A program made the translations under genes and the position numbers. A model generated the notes under the pieces. That model saw only the letters and a program-made list of their open reading frames with translations. It made no database searches and was not told the DNA's origin. A stretch of DNA of 21,055 bases, taken from assembly GCA_964547415.1 (NCBI GenBank), contig CAZJNX010000070.1:1-21055 (forward strand), in the 5' to 3' direction. The first letter of the stretch is position 1, and every line of letters begins with the position of its first letter. Below are positions 1 through 6,651 of the stretch, piece after piece. This stretch comes from CAZJNX01 sp964547415 (lineage in GTDB: Bacteria; Pseudomonadota; Alphaproteobacteria; Rhizobiales; Amorphaceae).

Positions 1-1245
1 CACACCCACCTCGTGCCCGCGGGCGCCTTCCGCGGCTTCGGCGTGCCCCAGTCGGCCGTCGCCCAGGAGTGCCTGTTCGACGAGCTCGCCGAGCGCCTCG
101 GCATCGACCCGCTCGACTTCCGCCTGAAGAACGCGCTCAGGAACGGGGAGCCGACGGTAACGGGCCAGGTCTTCCCGGCCGGCGTCGGCATCGCGGCCTG
201 CCTCGAGGCCGTGGCGGACGGCTGGCGCGCGGCGCGGGCGGCCGCCGAGGCCTTCAACGCCGCCGCCAGCGGGCCGGAGCGGCGCGGGGTCGGCATCGCC
301 GCGGGCTGGTACGGCTGCGGCAACACCTCGATGGCGAACCCGTCCACCATCCGCGCCGGCATCCGTGCGGACGGAACGGTGGTCCTTCACCAGGGCGCCA
401 TGGACATCGGGCAGGGGGCGAACACGGTCATCACCCAGATCTTCGCCGCCGCCCTCGGCGTGCCGGCAGCGACGGTGGAGCGGGTCGGCCCCGACACGGC
501 CGTGACGCCCGACGCGGGCAAGACGTCCGCCTCCCGCCAGACCTTCGTGTCCGGCAACGCCGCCCGCCTCGCCGGCGAGGCGCTGCGCCGCCAGGTGCTG
601 CGCCAGGCGAACGCGGCCGGGACCGCCGAGCTCGTCATGGAGGCGGGCCGCATCCGCGTGCGGGACGCGGCGGCGGGCCCGGTCCGCGAGATCGACCTGT
701 CGGCGCTCGCTACCGACGGGGACGGCTACGTCTTCCACGCGGTGGAATCGTGGGACCCGCCGACGAAACCCCTCGACGGGGACGGGCAGGGCGACCCCTA
801 CGCCACCTTCGGCTACGCGGTGCACGTGGCCGAGGTGTCGGTCGACATCGCCCTCGGCACGGTGAAGGCGCGGCGCTTCCTCGCCGCCCACGACGTCGGT
901 CGCGCCATCAACCCCGTCATGGTGGAAGGGCAGGTGGAGGGCGGCATCGCCCAAGGCCTCGGCATGGCCCTCATGGAGGACTACGTGCCCGGCCGGACCG
1001 AGAACCTCCACGACTATCTCATCCCCACCATCGGCGACGTGCCGCCGGTCGAGACCGTCGTGGTGGAGGAGGCCGACCCCCACGGCCCGTTCGGCGCCAA
1101 GGGCCTCGGCGAGCACGCGCTCATCCCGACCGCGCCCGCCATCCTCAACGCCGTCCGCCACGCGTCGGGCGCGCGGGTGCGGCGCCTCCCCGCCACGCCC
1201 GACCGGGTGCTCGCGGCGATCCGCGCCGCGCGGGGCGCGCCATGA
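1..1245 (+). CDS. Molybdenum hydroxylase large subunit (xanthine dehydrogenase/aldehyde oxidase family), 3' part
   Basis: This is the C-terminal 414 codons of a molybdopterin-binding large subunit; the start lies left of the window. The frame is open from base 1. It opens with the family segment GAFRGFG (codons 8-14), which in relatives lines the molybdenum cofactor. MDIGQG and GKTSASRQT follow, and near the end GPFGAKGLGE, whose Glu (codon 371) sits where the catalytic Glu of xanthine oxidase lies. Such enzymes hydroxylate a carbon next to a ring nitrogen (or an aldehyde) with water, passing electrons to Fe-S and FAD subunits that must lie upstream or elsewhere. The stop overlaps the next start as ATGA, so it is co-translated with a putative 6-hydroxynicotinate reductase. 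That pairing suggests an N-heteroaromatic substrate, but the substrate cannot be read from this fragment. Confidence 0.9.
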   Translation, partial: HTHLVPAGAFRGFGVPQSAVAQECLFDELAERLGIDPLDFRLKNALRNGEPTVTGQVFPAGVGIAACLEAVADGWRAARAAAEAFNAAASGPERRGVGIAAGWYGCGNTSMANPSTIRAGIRADGTVVLHQGAMDIGQGANTVITQIFAAALGVPAATVERVGPDTAVTPDAGKTSASRQTFVSGNAARLAGEALRRQVLRQANAAGTAELVMEAGRIRVRDAAAGPVREIDLSALATDGDGYVFHAVESWDPPTKPLDGDGQGDPYATFGYAVHVAEVSVDIALGTVKARRFLAAHDVGRAINPVMVEGQVEGGIAQGLGMALMEDYVPGRTENLHDYLIPTIGDVPPVETVVVEEADPHGPFGAKGLGEHALIPTAPAILNAVRHASGARVRRLPATPDRVLAAIRAARGAP

Positions 1246-2753
1246 CGGGCAGGCCCCGCAACACCCTCGCCGCGGGCGACGTCAAGGACGGCAAAATCCG
1301 CTGCGACGCCTGCCCGGTCATGTGCTACATCGCCGACGGTCGCTCCGGCGCGTGCGACCGGTACGCCAACGTCGGCGGCGAGCTCGTCCGCGTGGACCCG
1401 CTCACCATCATCGAGAAGCGTGCGGGCGGGGAGGGGGCCGTCGTCCCCTTCCTCGGCGAGGACGGCGGGACGGACTGGGACGGCAACCCGGTCACCCCCC
1501 GCGAGGCGTTCGTGACCGCCGTCGGCGCGGGCACCACCTATCCCGACTACAAGCCCGCCCCCTTCATCGTCTCCCAGGCGGTGGACGGGATCGACATGGT
1601 GACCGTGGTCACCGAGGGCATCTTCTCCTACTGCGGCGTCAAGGTGAAGATCGACACCGACCGCCACCTCGGCCCCGAGCGGGCGTTCGTGCGGGTCGAC
1701 GGCGAGCCCGTGGGCCACGTGACGACGGCCGAGTACGGCTCGCAGATGCTCTCCCTCGGCGGCGTCCGCCACCTCACCGGCGGCTCCAAGAAGGAGGGCC
1801 GCGTCACCTGCGACACGCTCCTGAAGCTTTGCAACCGCAAGGCCGTGACCCTTTCCATCGACGAGGGGGAGGAGGTGGTGGTGGAGGCCGGCGCGCCGCC
1901 GGTGGTGAACGGGCAGCGCGAGGAGCGGATGCGCGTGGGCTGCGGGTCGGCCACCATCGGCATGTTCGCCAAGCAGTGGCAGGGCCTCGTGGACGAGGTG
2001 GTGGTGGTGGACGACCACATCACCGGCGTCCTGTCCGAGCACCAGGCGGGCAAGGTGCTGGGCGTGCAGCCGACCGGCATCCGGATCCGCGGCCGCCGCT
2101 CCACCCCCGGCCGCTACTTCCAGGTGGCCGAGCCCGGCCTCGGCTGGGGCGGGACCGACGTGGAGGACCCGCTCGACATCATCAAGGGCTTCGACCCCAA
2201 GGCGGCGCGGCCCGGCCTCACCCTCCTGATGGTCTCCACCACCGGCGAGCAGCACGGCTACTACGTCCTCGACGAGAACCTGGTGCCCCGTCCCGCGCCG
2301 CTTCCCGAGGCGCTCGTGCCGTCGGTGGAGCGGATCACGGAGAACTGCGAGCCCGCGGTCTGCTCGGTCCTGTTCATGGGCGGGGCGGGCGGCTCGCTCC
2401 GCGCGGGGGTGACGGAGAACCCGGTGGCGCTCACCCGCTCGGTGCGCGATGCGCTCACCTACGTGTCGGTGGGCGGGGCGCCGGCCTACGTGTGGCCTGG
2501 CGGGGGCATCACGCTGATGGCCGACGTGACGGCGACGCCCGAGGCCGCGTTCGGCTACGTGCCGACACCGGCGCTCGTCGCCCCCGTCGAGTTCACCCTG
2601 CGCCTTACCGACTACGCGGCGCTCGGCGGCCACATGGACGCCGTCGTGCCGGTGGAGGCGGCGCGGGAGCGGGCCGAGCGGGTGCTGGACGATGCCGGCG
2701 CCTCGCCGTGGCCGACGGACCGCAAGCACTTCAAGTGGGCGGCGGGCCAATGA
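1242..2753 (+). CDS. Putative 6-hydroxynicotinate reductase-family Fe-S protein
   Basis: A 503-residue protein that I recognise as the family annotated 6-hydroxynicotinate reductase, after the Eubacterium barkeri enzyme that reduces 6-hydroxynicotinate to 1,4,5,6-tetrahydro-6-oxonicotinate with ferredoxin. Seen directly: an N-terminal cysteine cluster C21-x2-C24-x3-C28-x9-C38, suited to a 4Fe-4S cluster, plus further cysteines at 131, 190, 197, 234, 369 and 374. Glycine-rich stretches occur near 176-182 and 380-385, and a CGSATIG segment at 234-240. There is no signal peptide or membrane segment, so it is probably cytoplasmic. The ATG overlaps the upstream stop (ATGA), and the gene in turn overlaps UPF0280 by ATGA, so the three are translationally coupled. 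The family is firm; the exact reaction in this organism is inferred, since many family members are annotated by homology only. Confidence 0.7.
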   Translation: MTGRPRNTLAAGDVKDGKIRCDACPVMCYIADGRSGACDRYANVGGELVRVDPLTIIEKRAGGEGAVVPFLGEDGGTDWDGNPVTPREAFVTAVGAGTTYPDYKPAPFIVSQAVDGIDMVTVVTEGIFSYCGVKVKIDTDRHLGPERAFVRVDGEPVGHVTTAEYGSQMLSLGGVRHLTGGSKKEGRVTCDTLLKLCNRKAVTLSIDEGEEVVVEAGAPPVVNGQREERMRVGCGSATIGMFAKQWQGLVDEVVVVDDHITGVLSEHQAGKVLGVQPTGIRIRGRRSTPGRYFQVAEPGLGWGGTDVEDPLDIIKGFDPKAARPGLTLLMVSTTGEQHGYYVLDENLVPRPAPLPEALVPSVERITENCEPAVCSVLFMGGAGGSLRAGVTENPVALTRSVRDALTYVSVGGAPAYVWPGGGITLMADVTATPEAAFGYVPTPALVAPVEFTLRLTDYAALGGHMDAVVPVEAARERAERVLDDAGASPWPTDRKHFKWAAGQ

Positions 2754-3604
2754 CGGGGCCGGTCCGTGCGCGGCTCCCGGGCGGGCGCGTCCACTTCCAG
2801 CACGGGCCCATCGACCTCGTGATCGCCGCGGACGGCGCGCCGGAGGCCGTCGCCGCCGCCATCGACGCGGCCTGGGCCCGCTTCGAGACGACGCTGCCGG
2901 AGCTCGTCGAGGAGATCGCGCTCCTGCGCGCGCCCCTCGGCCCCCGCCACCCGGGCCTCTCCGGCCCCGTGGCCCGGCGGATGGAGGCGGCCTGCCGGCC
3001 CCATGCGCAAGGGTTCGTGACGGCGATGGCGGCGGTCGCGGGCGCCGTCGCCGACGAGACGCTCGCCGCCATGACCGCCGCCGCCCCGCTCGCCCGCGCG
3101 GCCGTCAACGACGGGGGCGACATCGCCCTCCACCTGACGCCGGGGACGGCGATGCGCCTCCTTCTCGCCGACCACCGGGGGCGGGCGCTCGGCCGCGTGA
3201 CGGTGCGGCACAGGGACGGGGTCGGCGGCGTCGCCACCTCCGGCCGCCACGGGCGCAGCCACTCCCTCGGGATCGCCGACAGCGTGACCGTCCTCGCCGC
3301 CTCCGCCGCCGCCGCGGACGTCGCCGCCACGCTGATCGCCAACGCCGTGGACCTGCCCGGTCATCCGGCCGTGACGCGCGTGCCGGCGAAGAGCCTGTCC
3401 CCCGACAGCGACCTCGGCGAGCGCCCGGTCGTGACCGGCTGCGCCCCGCTGTCGGAACCGGAGCGGGCCGAGGCGCTGGAGCGGGGGCTCGCCGCGGCGC
3501 GCGCGATGCACGCCCGCGGCCTCCTGTCGGCCGCCTTCTTGCATCTTCAGGGGGAGACGCGCCTCATGGGCCGGGACGACGGGGCGGTCCTCGCGGCCGC
3601 CTGA
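2750..3604 (+). CDS. UPF0280 family protein (ApbE superfamily)
   Basis: A 284-residue protein of the uncharacterised UPF0280 group (COG2122), related to the flavin transferase ApbE. Visible family marks are NDGGDIA (120-126), GVATSG (160-165) and GIADSVTV (174-181), in the order and spacing of the ApbE nucleotide-binding core. Its start overlaps the stop of the putative 6-hydroxynicotinate reductase as ATGA, and in my recollection this pairing recurs in other proteobacteria. ApbE proteins bind FAD and attach FMN to threonines of target proteins, so a role in maturing or supplying a flavin cofactor to the neighbouring reductase is a reasonable inference. No activity is established for UPF0280. 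Alanine-rich composition and high GC match the neighbours, so there is no sign of recent transfer. Confidence 0.82.
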   Translation: MTGPVRARLPGGRVHFQHGPIDLVIAADGAPEAVAAAIDAAWARFETTLPELVEEIALLRAPLGPRHPGLSGPVARRMEAACRPHAQGFVTAMAAVAGAVADETLAAMTAAAPLARAAVNDGGDIALHLTPGTAMRLLLADHRGRALGRVTVRHRDGVGGVATSGRHGRSHSLGIADSVTVLAASAAAADVAATLIANAVDLPGHPAVTRVPAKSLSPDSDLGERPVVTGCAPLSEPERAEALERGLAAARAMHARGLLSAAFLHLQGETRLMGRDDGAVLAAA

Positions 3605-3626
3605 AAAGCGAAAAGGGGAGGGACCG

Positions 3627-4211
3627 TTGGCCGCACGCATCCGCAAGATCGCCGTCTTCCTCGAGGAGACCCACGAGGAGATGGGCCGGGCGATCGCGCC
3701 CCCGACGCGCAAGGCCGCGGCGGTCGCCGTCATCGAGAACCCGTTTGCGGGCCGCTACGAGGAGGACCTGTCGCCGCTCATGGACATCGGCGCGGCGCTG
3801 GGCGACCTTCTCGGGCGGCGGTGCGTCGAGGCGCTCGGCATCGCGCCGGCCGCCGCCGAGAGCTACGGCAAGGCCGCGATGGTGGGGACGGACGGCGAGC
3901 TCGAGCACGCGGCGGCGATCCTGCACCCTAAGATGGGCGCGCCGCTCAGGAAGGCCGTGGAGAAGGGGGCGGCCCTCGTGCCGTCCTCCAAGAAGCGGGG
4001 CGCGCCGGGGGCCGAGCTCGACATCCCCCTCGGCCACAAGGACGCGGCCTACGTGCGCTCCCACTTCGACGCCATGGAGGTGCGCCTGCCGGACGCGCCG
4101 CGGCCGGACGAGATCCTGGTGGCGATCGCCGTCACCGATTCGGGCCGGCCGCTTCCCCGCGTCGGCGGGCTCCAGGCGGACGAGATCGAGGGCAAGGACG
4201 GGCTGCGCTGA
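3627..4211 (+). CDS. Amino acid synthesis family protein (DUF1185, PF06684)
   Basis: A 194-residue cytoplasmic protein resembling PF06684 (formerly DUF1185), a family whose first structures showed a variant chorismate-mutase-like fold. Its enzymatic role is unknown, and the name 'amino acid synthesis' is only a suggestion from that work. Family-like segments seen are an N-terminal IRKIAVFLEET, the central ENPFAGRYEEDL, KAAMVGTDGELEHAAAILHP, and a C-terminal VAVTDSGRPLPRVGGL. The start is TTG: no ATG lies in frame upstream of the conserved region, and AAAAGGGGAGG at 3611-3621 is well placed as a ribosome binding site. It lies 22 bases after UPF0280 and 14 before the Rieske gene, inside the catabolic operon. 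A role on a ring-derived intermediate is inferred from context only. Confidence 0.8.
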   Translation: MAARIRKIAVFLEETHEEMGRAIAPPTRKAAAVAVIENPFAGRYEEDLSPLMDIGAALGDLLGRRCVEALGIAPAAAESYGKAAMVGTDGELEHAAAILHPKMGAPLRKAVEKGAALVPSSKKRGAPGAELDIPLGHKDAAYVRSHFDAMEVRLPDAPRPDEILVAIAVTDSGRPLPRVGGLQADEIEGKDGLR

Positions 4212-4225
4212 CCGAGGAGGCGAGG

Positions 4226-5263
4226 ATGTACGTAAGGAACGCCTGGTACTGCGCGGGCTTTTCCCGCGACTTCGGGGAAGGCCTCGTCACGCGGCGCATC
4301 ATGGAGGAGGACATCGTCCTCTACCGGACGGAAGACGGCCGCCTCGCCGCCCTCGAGGACCTTTGCCCCCACCGCTTCCTGCCGCTCTCCATGGGCCGCC
4401 GCGTGGGCGACGCGCTCCAGTGCGGCTACCACGGCATGACCTTCGGCGCCGACGGCAAGTGCGTGCGCGTTCCCGGCCAGACGACGATCCCCGAGAGCGC
4501 GCGGGTGCGGCGCTACCCGGTGGAGGAGCGCCACGGGGTCGTGTGGATCTTCATGGGCGATCCGGCGGCGGCGGACCCGGCGCGCATCTTCGACCTGCCG
4601 GCCTTCACCGAGCCCGGCTGGGCCGTTCACCACGGCGAGGCGCTGGAGATCGCCGCCAACTACCTGAACGTGGCTGAGAACCTCGTCGACCCCGCCCACA
4701 TCAGCTTCGTGCACCCGACGACCCTCGGCAGCGCCGCGAGCGAGGACGTCCCCGTCGAGACCCGCAAGGACGGCAACACGATCGTCACCTGGCGGTGGAT
4801 CCGCGACGCCCCGCCCGTCGGCTTTTTCCAGGCGTTCGGCGGCTTTTCCGGCAACGTGGATCGCTGGCACTACTACTACATGCACGCGCCCAACGTGGCG
4901 GCCATCGACTTCGGCAGCGCTGCGGTGGAGGCGAACCTCGCCGAGGACGAGCGGGACAGTGGCGTGCGCCTGTGGGCGCTCCACTTCCTGACCCCGGTGG
5001 ACCGGCATCACACGGTGGACTGGTGGATGCACTTGCGCAACACCGCCCTCGACGTGCCGGGGATCGAGGAGAAGATGGACGGCCTGTTCCGCGCCGCCTT
5101 CGCGGAGGACAAGGAGGTCCTGGAGGCGATCGAGGAGAAGGAGCGGCAGGTGGGCGAGCGGCGGCAGGTGAGAATCGCCGTCGACCTCGGCCCCTCCCTC
5201 TACCGGAAGGCGATCGCCGACATGATCGCGGCGGAGGAGGGAACGGTCGCCGCCGCGGAATGA
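4226..5263 (+). CDS. Rieske non-haem iron oxygenase, VanA/phthalate-type alpha subunit
   Basis: A 345-residue oxygenase. The N-terminal Rieske domain has C47-x-H49 and C66-x2-H69 (CPH and CGYH), which bind a 2Fe-2S cluster. The catalytic domain shows E151-N152-x2-D155-x2-H158-x4-H163, with D155 bridging and the two His as iron ligands. D295 in FAEDKEVLEAIEE is the likely third iron ligand. Length and layout match the single-component-oxygenase group (vanillate O-demethylase, phthalate dioxygenase), which takes electrons from a separate FMN/ferredoxin reductase. No reductase gene lies in this window. GAGGAGGCGAGG at 4214-4225 is a strong ribosome binding site. Its place between DUF1185 and an ABC importer argues for hydroxylation or demethylation of the imported compound or a product of it; the substrate is unknown. 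Confidence 0.9.
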   Translation: MYVRNAWYCAGFSRDFGEGLVTRRIMEEDIVLYRTEDGRLAALEDLCPHRFLPLSMGRRVGDALQCGYHGMTFGADGKCVRVPGQTTIPESARVRRYPVEERHGVVWIFMGDPAAADPARIFDLPAFTEPGWAVHHGEALEIAANYLNVAENLVDPAHISFVHPTTLGSAASEDVPVETRKDGNTIVTWRWIRDAPPVGFFQAFGGFSGNVDRWHYYYMHAPNVAAIDFGSAAVEANLAEDERDSGVRLWALHFLTPVDRHHTVDWWMHLRNTALDVPGIEEKMDGLFRAAFAEDKEVLEAIEEKERQVGERRQVRIAVDLGPSLYRKAIADMIAAEEGTVAAAE

Positions 5264-5322
5264 CCGGGCCGGCGCGGCCGGTCCGCAAAGAGAACGAGAC
5301 GACTTCAGAGGAGAAGACCACG

Positions 5323-6534
5323 ATGCCAGGAAGCCGCGGCCTCGTCGCCGCCCTCGCCCTCGGCGCCATCCTGATCGCCCCGGGCCTCGCCACCGCCCAG
5401 GACGGCGAGCCGATCATGGTGGGCGAGATCAACAGCTACACCCGCATGGCCGCCTTCACCGACCCCTACAAGAAGGGCGTCGAGCTGGCCCTCGACGAGA
5501 TCAACGCCGCGGGCGGCGTCGACGGGCGGCCCATCGAGGTGATCTTCCGCGACGACGCGGGCGAGCCGGGCATGGCGATCCGGCTTGCCGACGAACTCGT
5601 CGCCTCGGACGGCGTCGTCATGCTGTTCGGCACGTTCCTGTCCAACATCGGGCTCGCCGTCGCCGACTACGCCAACCAGCGCCAGGTGCCCTTCCTCGCC
5701 TCCGAGCCGCTGGCGGACGCCGTGACCTACCAGTCCGGCAACCCGTGGACGTTCCGCCTGCGCCCCAACACGTCCATGCAGGCGAAGATGCTCGCCGCCG
5801 AGGCCGCCGACCTCGGCGCGACGCGCTGGGCCACCGTCGCGCCCAACTACGCCTACGGGCGCGAGGCCGTCGCCGCCTTCAAGCGGGAGCTCACCGCCCT
5901 CCAGCCGGACGTGGAGTTCATCGAGGAGCAGTGGCCGCCCGTCTTCAAGATCGACGGCGGCTCGGTGGTGCGCGCCCTCGAGCAGGCCGATCCGGAGGCG
6001 ATCTTCAACGTCACCTTCGGCTCCGACCTCGCCGAGTTCGTGCGCGAGGGCCAGCTGCGCGGCCTGTTCGAGAACCGGGACGTCGTGAGCCTGCTCACCG
6101 GCGAGCCGGAGTACCTGGAGCCCCTCGGCTCGGAGGCGCCGGAGGGCTGGATCGTCACGGGCTACCCGCCCTACGACATCGACGAGCCGGCCCACAACGC
6201 CTTCCGCGACGCCTACGTGGAGCGCTGGGGCGAGATGCCGAAGCTCGGCTCCATCGTCGGCTACAACGCCATGCTCGGCGTCGCCGCGGCGCTCGAGGAG
6301 GCCGAGAGCCTCGAGCCCGAGGCGATCATCGCCGCCATGGAGGGCCTCACCTACGACAGCCCGACCGGGACGATCACCTTCCGCGAGCTCGACCACCAGG
6401 CCACCATGGGCGCCTGGGTCGGCAAGACGGCGATCGTCGACGGCGAGCCGCGCATGGTCGACTGGTTCTACGCCGACGGCGCCGACTACATGCCGAGCGA
6501 GGACTACATCCGCTCGCTGCGCCCCGACCTGTGA
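5323..6534 (+). CDS. ABC transporter substrate-binding protein, branched-chain amino acid type
   Basis: A 403-residue periplasmic binding protein of the Leu/Ile/Val type (Peripla_BP_6). It starts with a clear signal peptide: short basic N-terminus, a hydrophobic core at residues 8-23, and cleavage expected after ATA (residue 25). Family segments include GVELALDEINAAGGVDGRPI and a typical RLADELVASDGVVMLFG. The start is set at 5323 because AGAGGAGAAG (5307-5316) lies just ahead. An in-frame ATG at 5260, overlapping the Rieske stop, would add 21 residues before the signal peptide and is less likely. It should deliver its ligand to the fused permease downstream. Family members bind amino acids, amides, urea or aromatic acids, so the ligand is inferred from the catabolic neighbours, not from sequence. 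Confidence 0.93.
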   Translation: MPGSRGLVAALALGAILIAPGLATAQDGEPIMVGEINSYTRMAAFTDPYKKGVELALDEINAAGGVDGRPIEVIFRDDAGEPGMAIRLADELVASDGVVMLFGTFLSNIGLAVADYANQRQVPFLASEPLADAVTYQSGNPWTFRLRPNTSMQAKMLAAEAADLGATRWATVAPNYAYGREAVAAFKRELTALQPDVEFIEEQWPPVFKIDGGSVVRALEQADPEAIFNVTFGSDLAEFVREGQLRGLFENRDVVSLLTGEPEYLEPLGSEAPEGWIVTGYPPYDIDEPAHNAFRDAYVERWGEMPKLGSIVGYNAMLGVAAALEEAESLEPEAIIAAMEGLTYDSPTGTITFRELDHQATMGAWVGKTAIVDGEPRMVDWFYADGADYMPSEDYIRSLRPDL

Positions 6535-6554
6535 GGCAGGCCGCGACGTGACCG

Positions 6555-6578
6555 GGCGGCGCGCCCCCGCGCGCCGCC
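6555..6578 (+). terminator. GC-rich hairpin between binding protein and permease genes
   Basis: A perfect 9-base stem (GGCGGCGCG at 6555-6563 with CGCGCCGCC at 6570-6578) encloses a 6-base loop and is followed by a pyrimidine run TTCCTTTCCC rather than a clean T tract. It lies 20 bases after the binding-protein stop. In ABC operons such hairpins commonly protect the 5' message or partly terminate, making more binding protein than permease. The differential-expression role is an inference. Confidence 0.5.
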
Positions 6579-6651
6579 TTCCTTTCCCGGAGCGGGTCGC
6601 GACGGCGGCCGCGCGCTCCCCCACGCCTGGCTGACGGACGGACCACCGCCC

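Noticed and set aside
1014..2750. Open frame of 578 codons on the minus strand
   Set aside because: It is antisense to the reductase-family gene, with His/Arg/Ala-rich composition and no motif.
3527..3556. Sigma-54-like GG-N10-GC with TTGCAT near the end of UPF0280
   Set aside because: It lies inside coding sequence and lacks the TGGC element; the spacing alone is expected by chance in GC-rich DNA.
5260..5322. Earlier ATG for the binding protein, overlapping the Rieske stop
   Set aside because: It adds 21 charged residues before a clean signal peptide, while a good ribosome binding site precedes the ATG at 5323.
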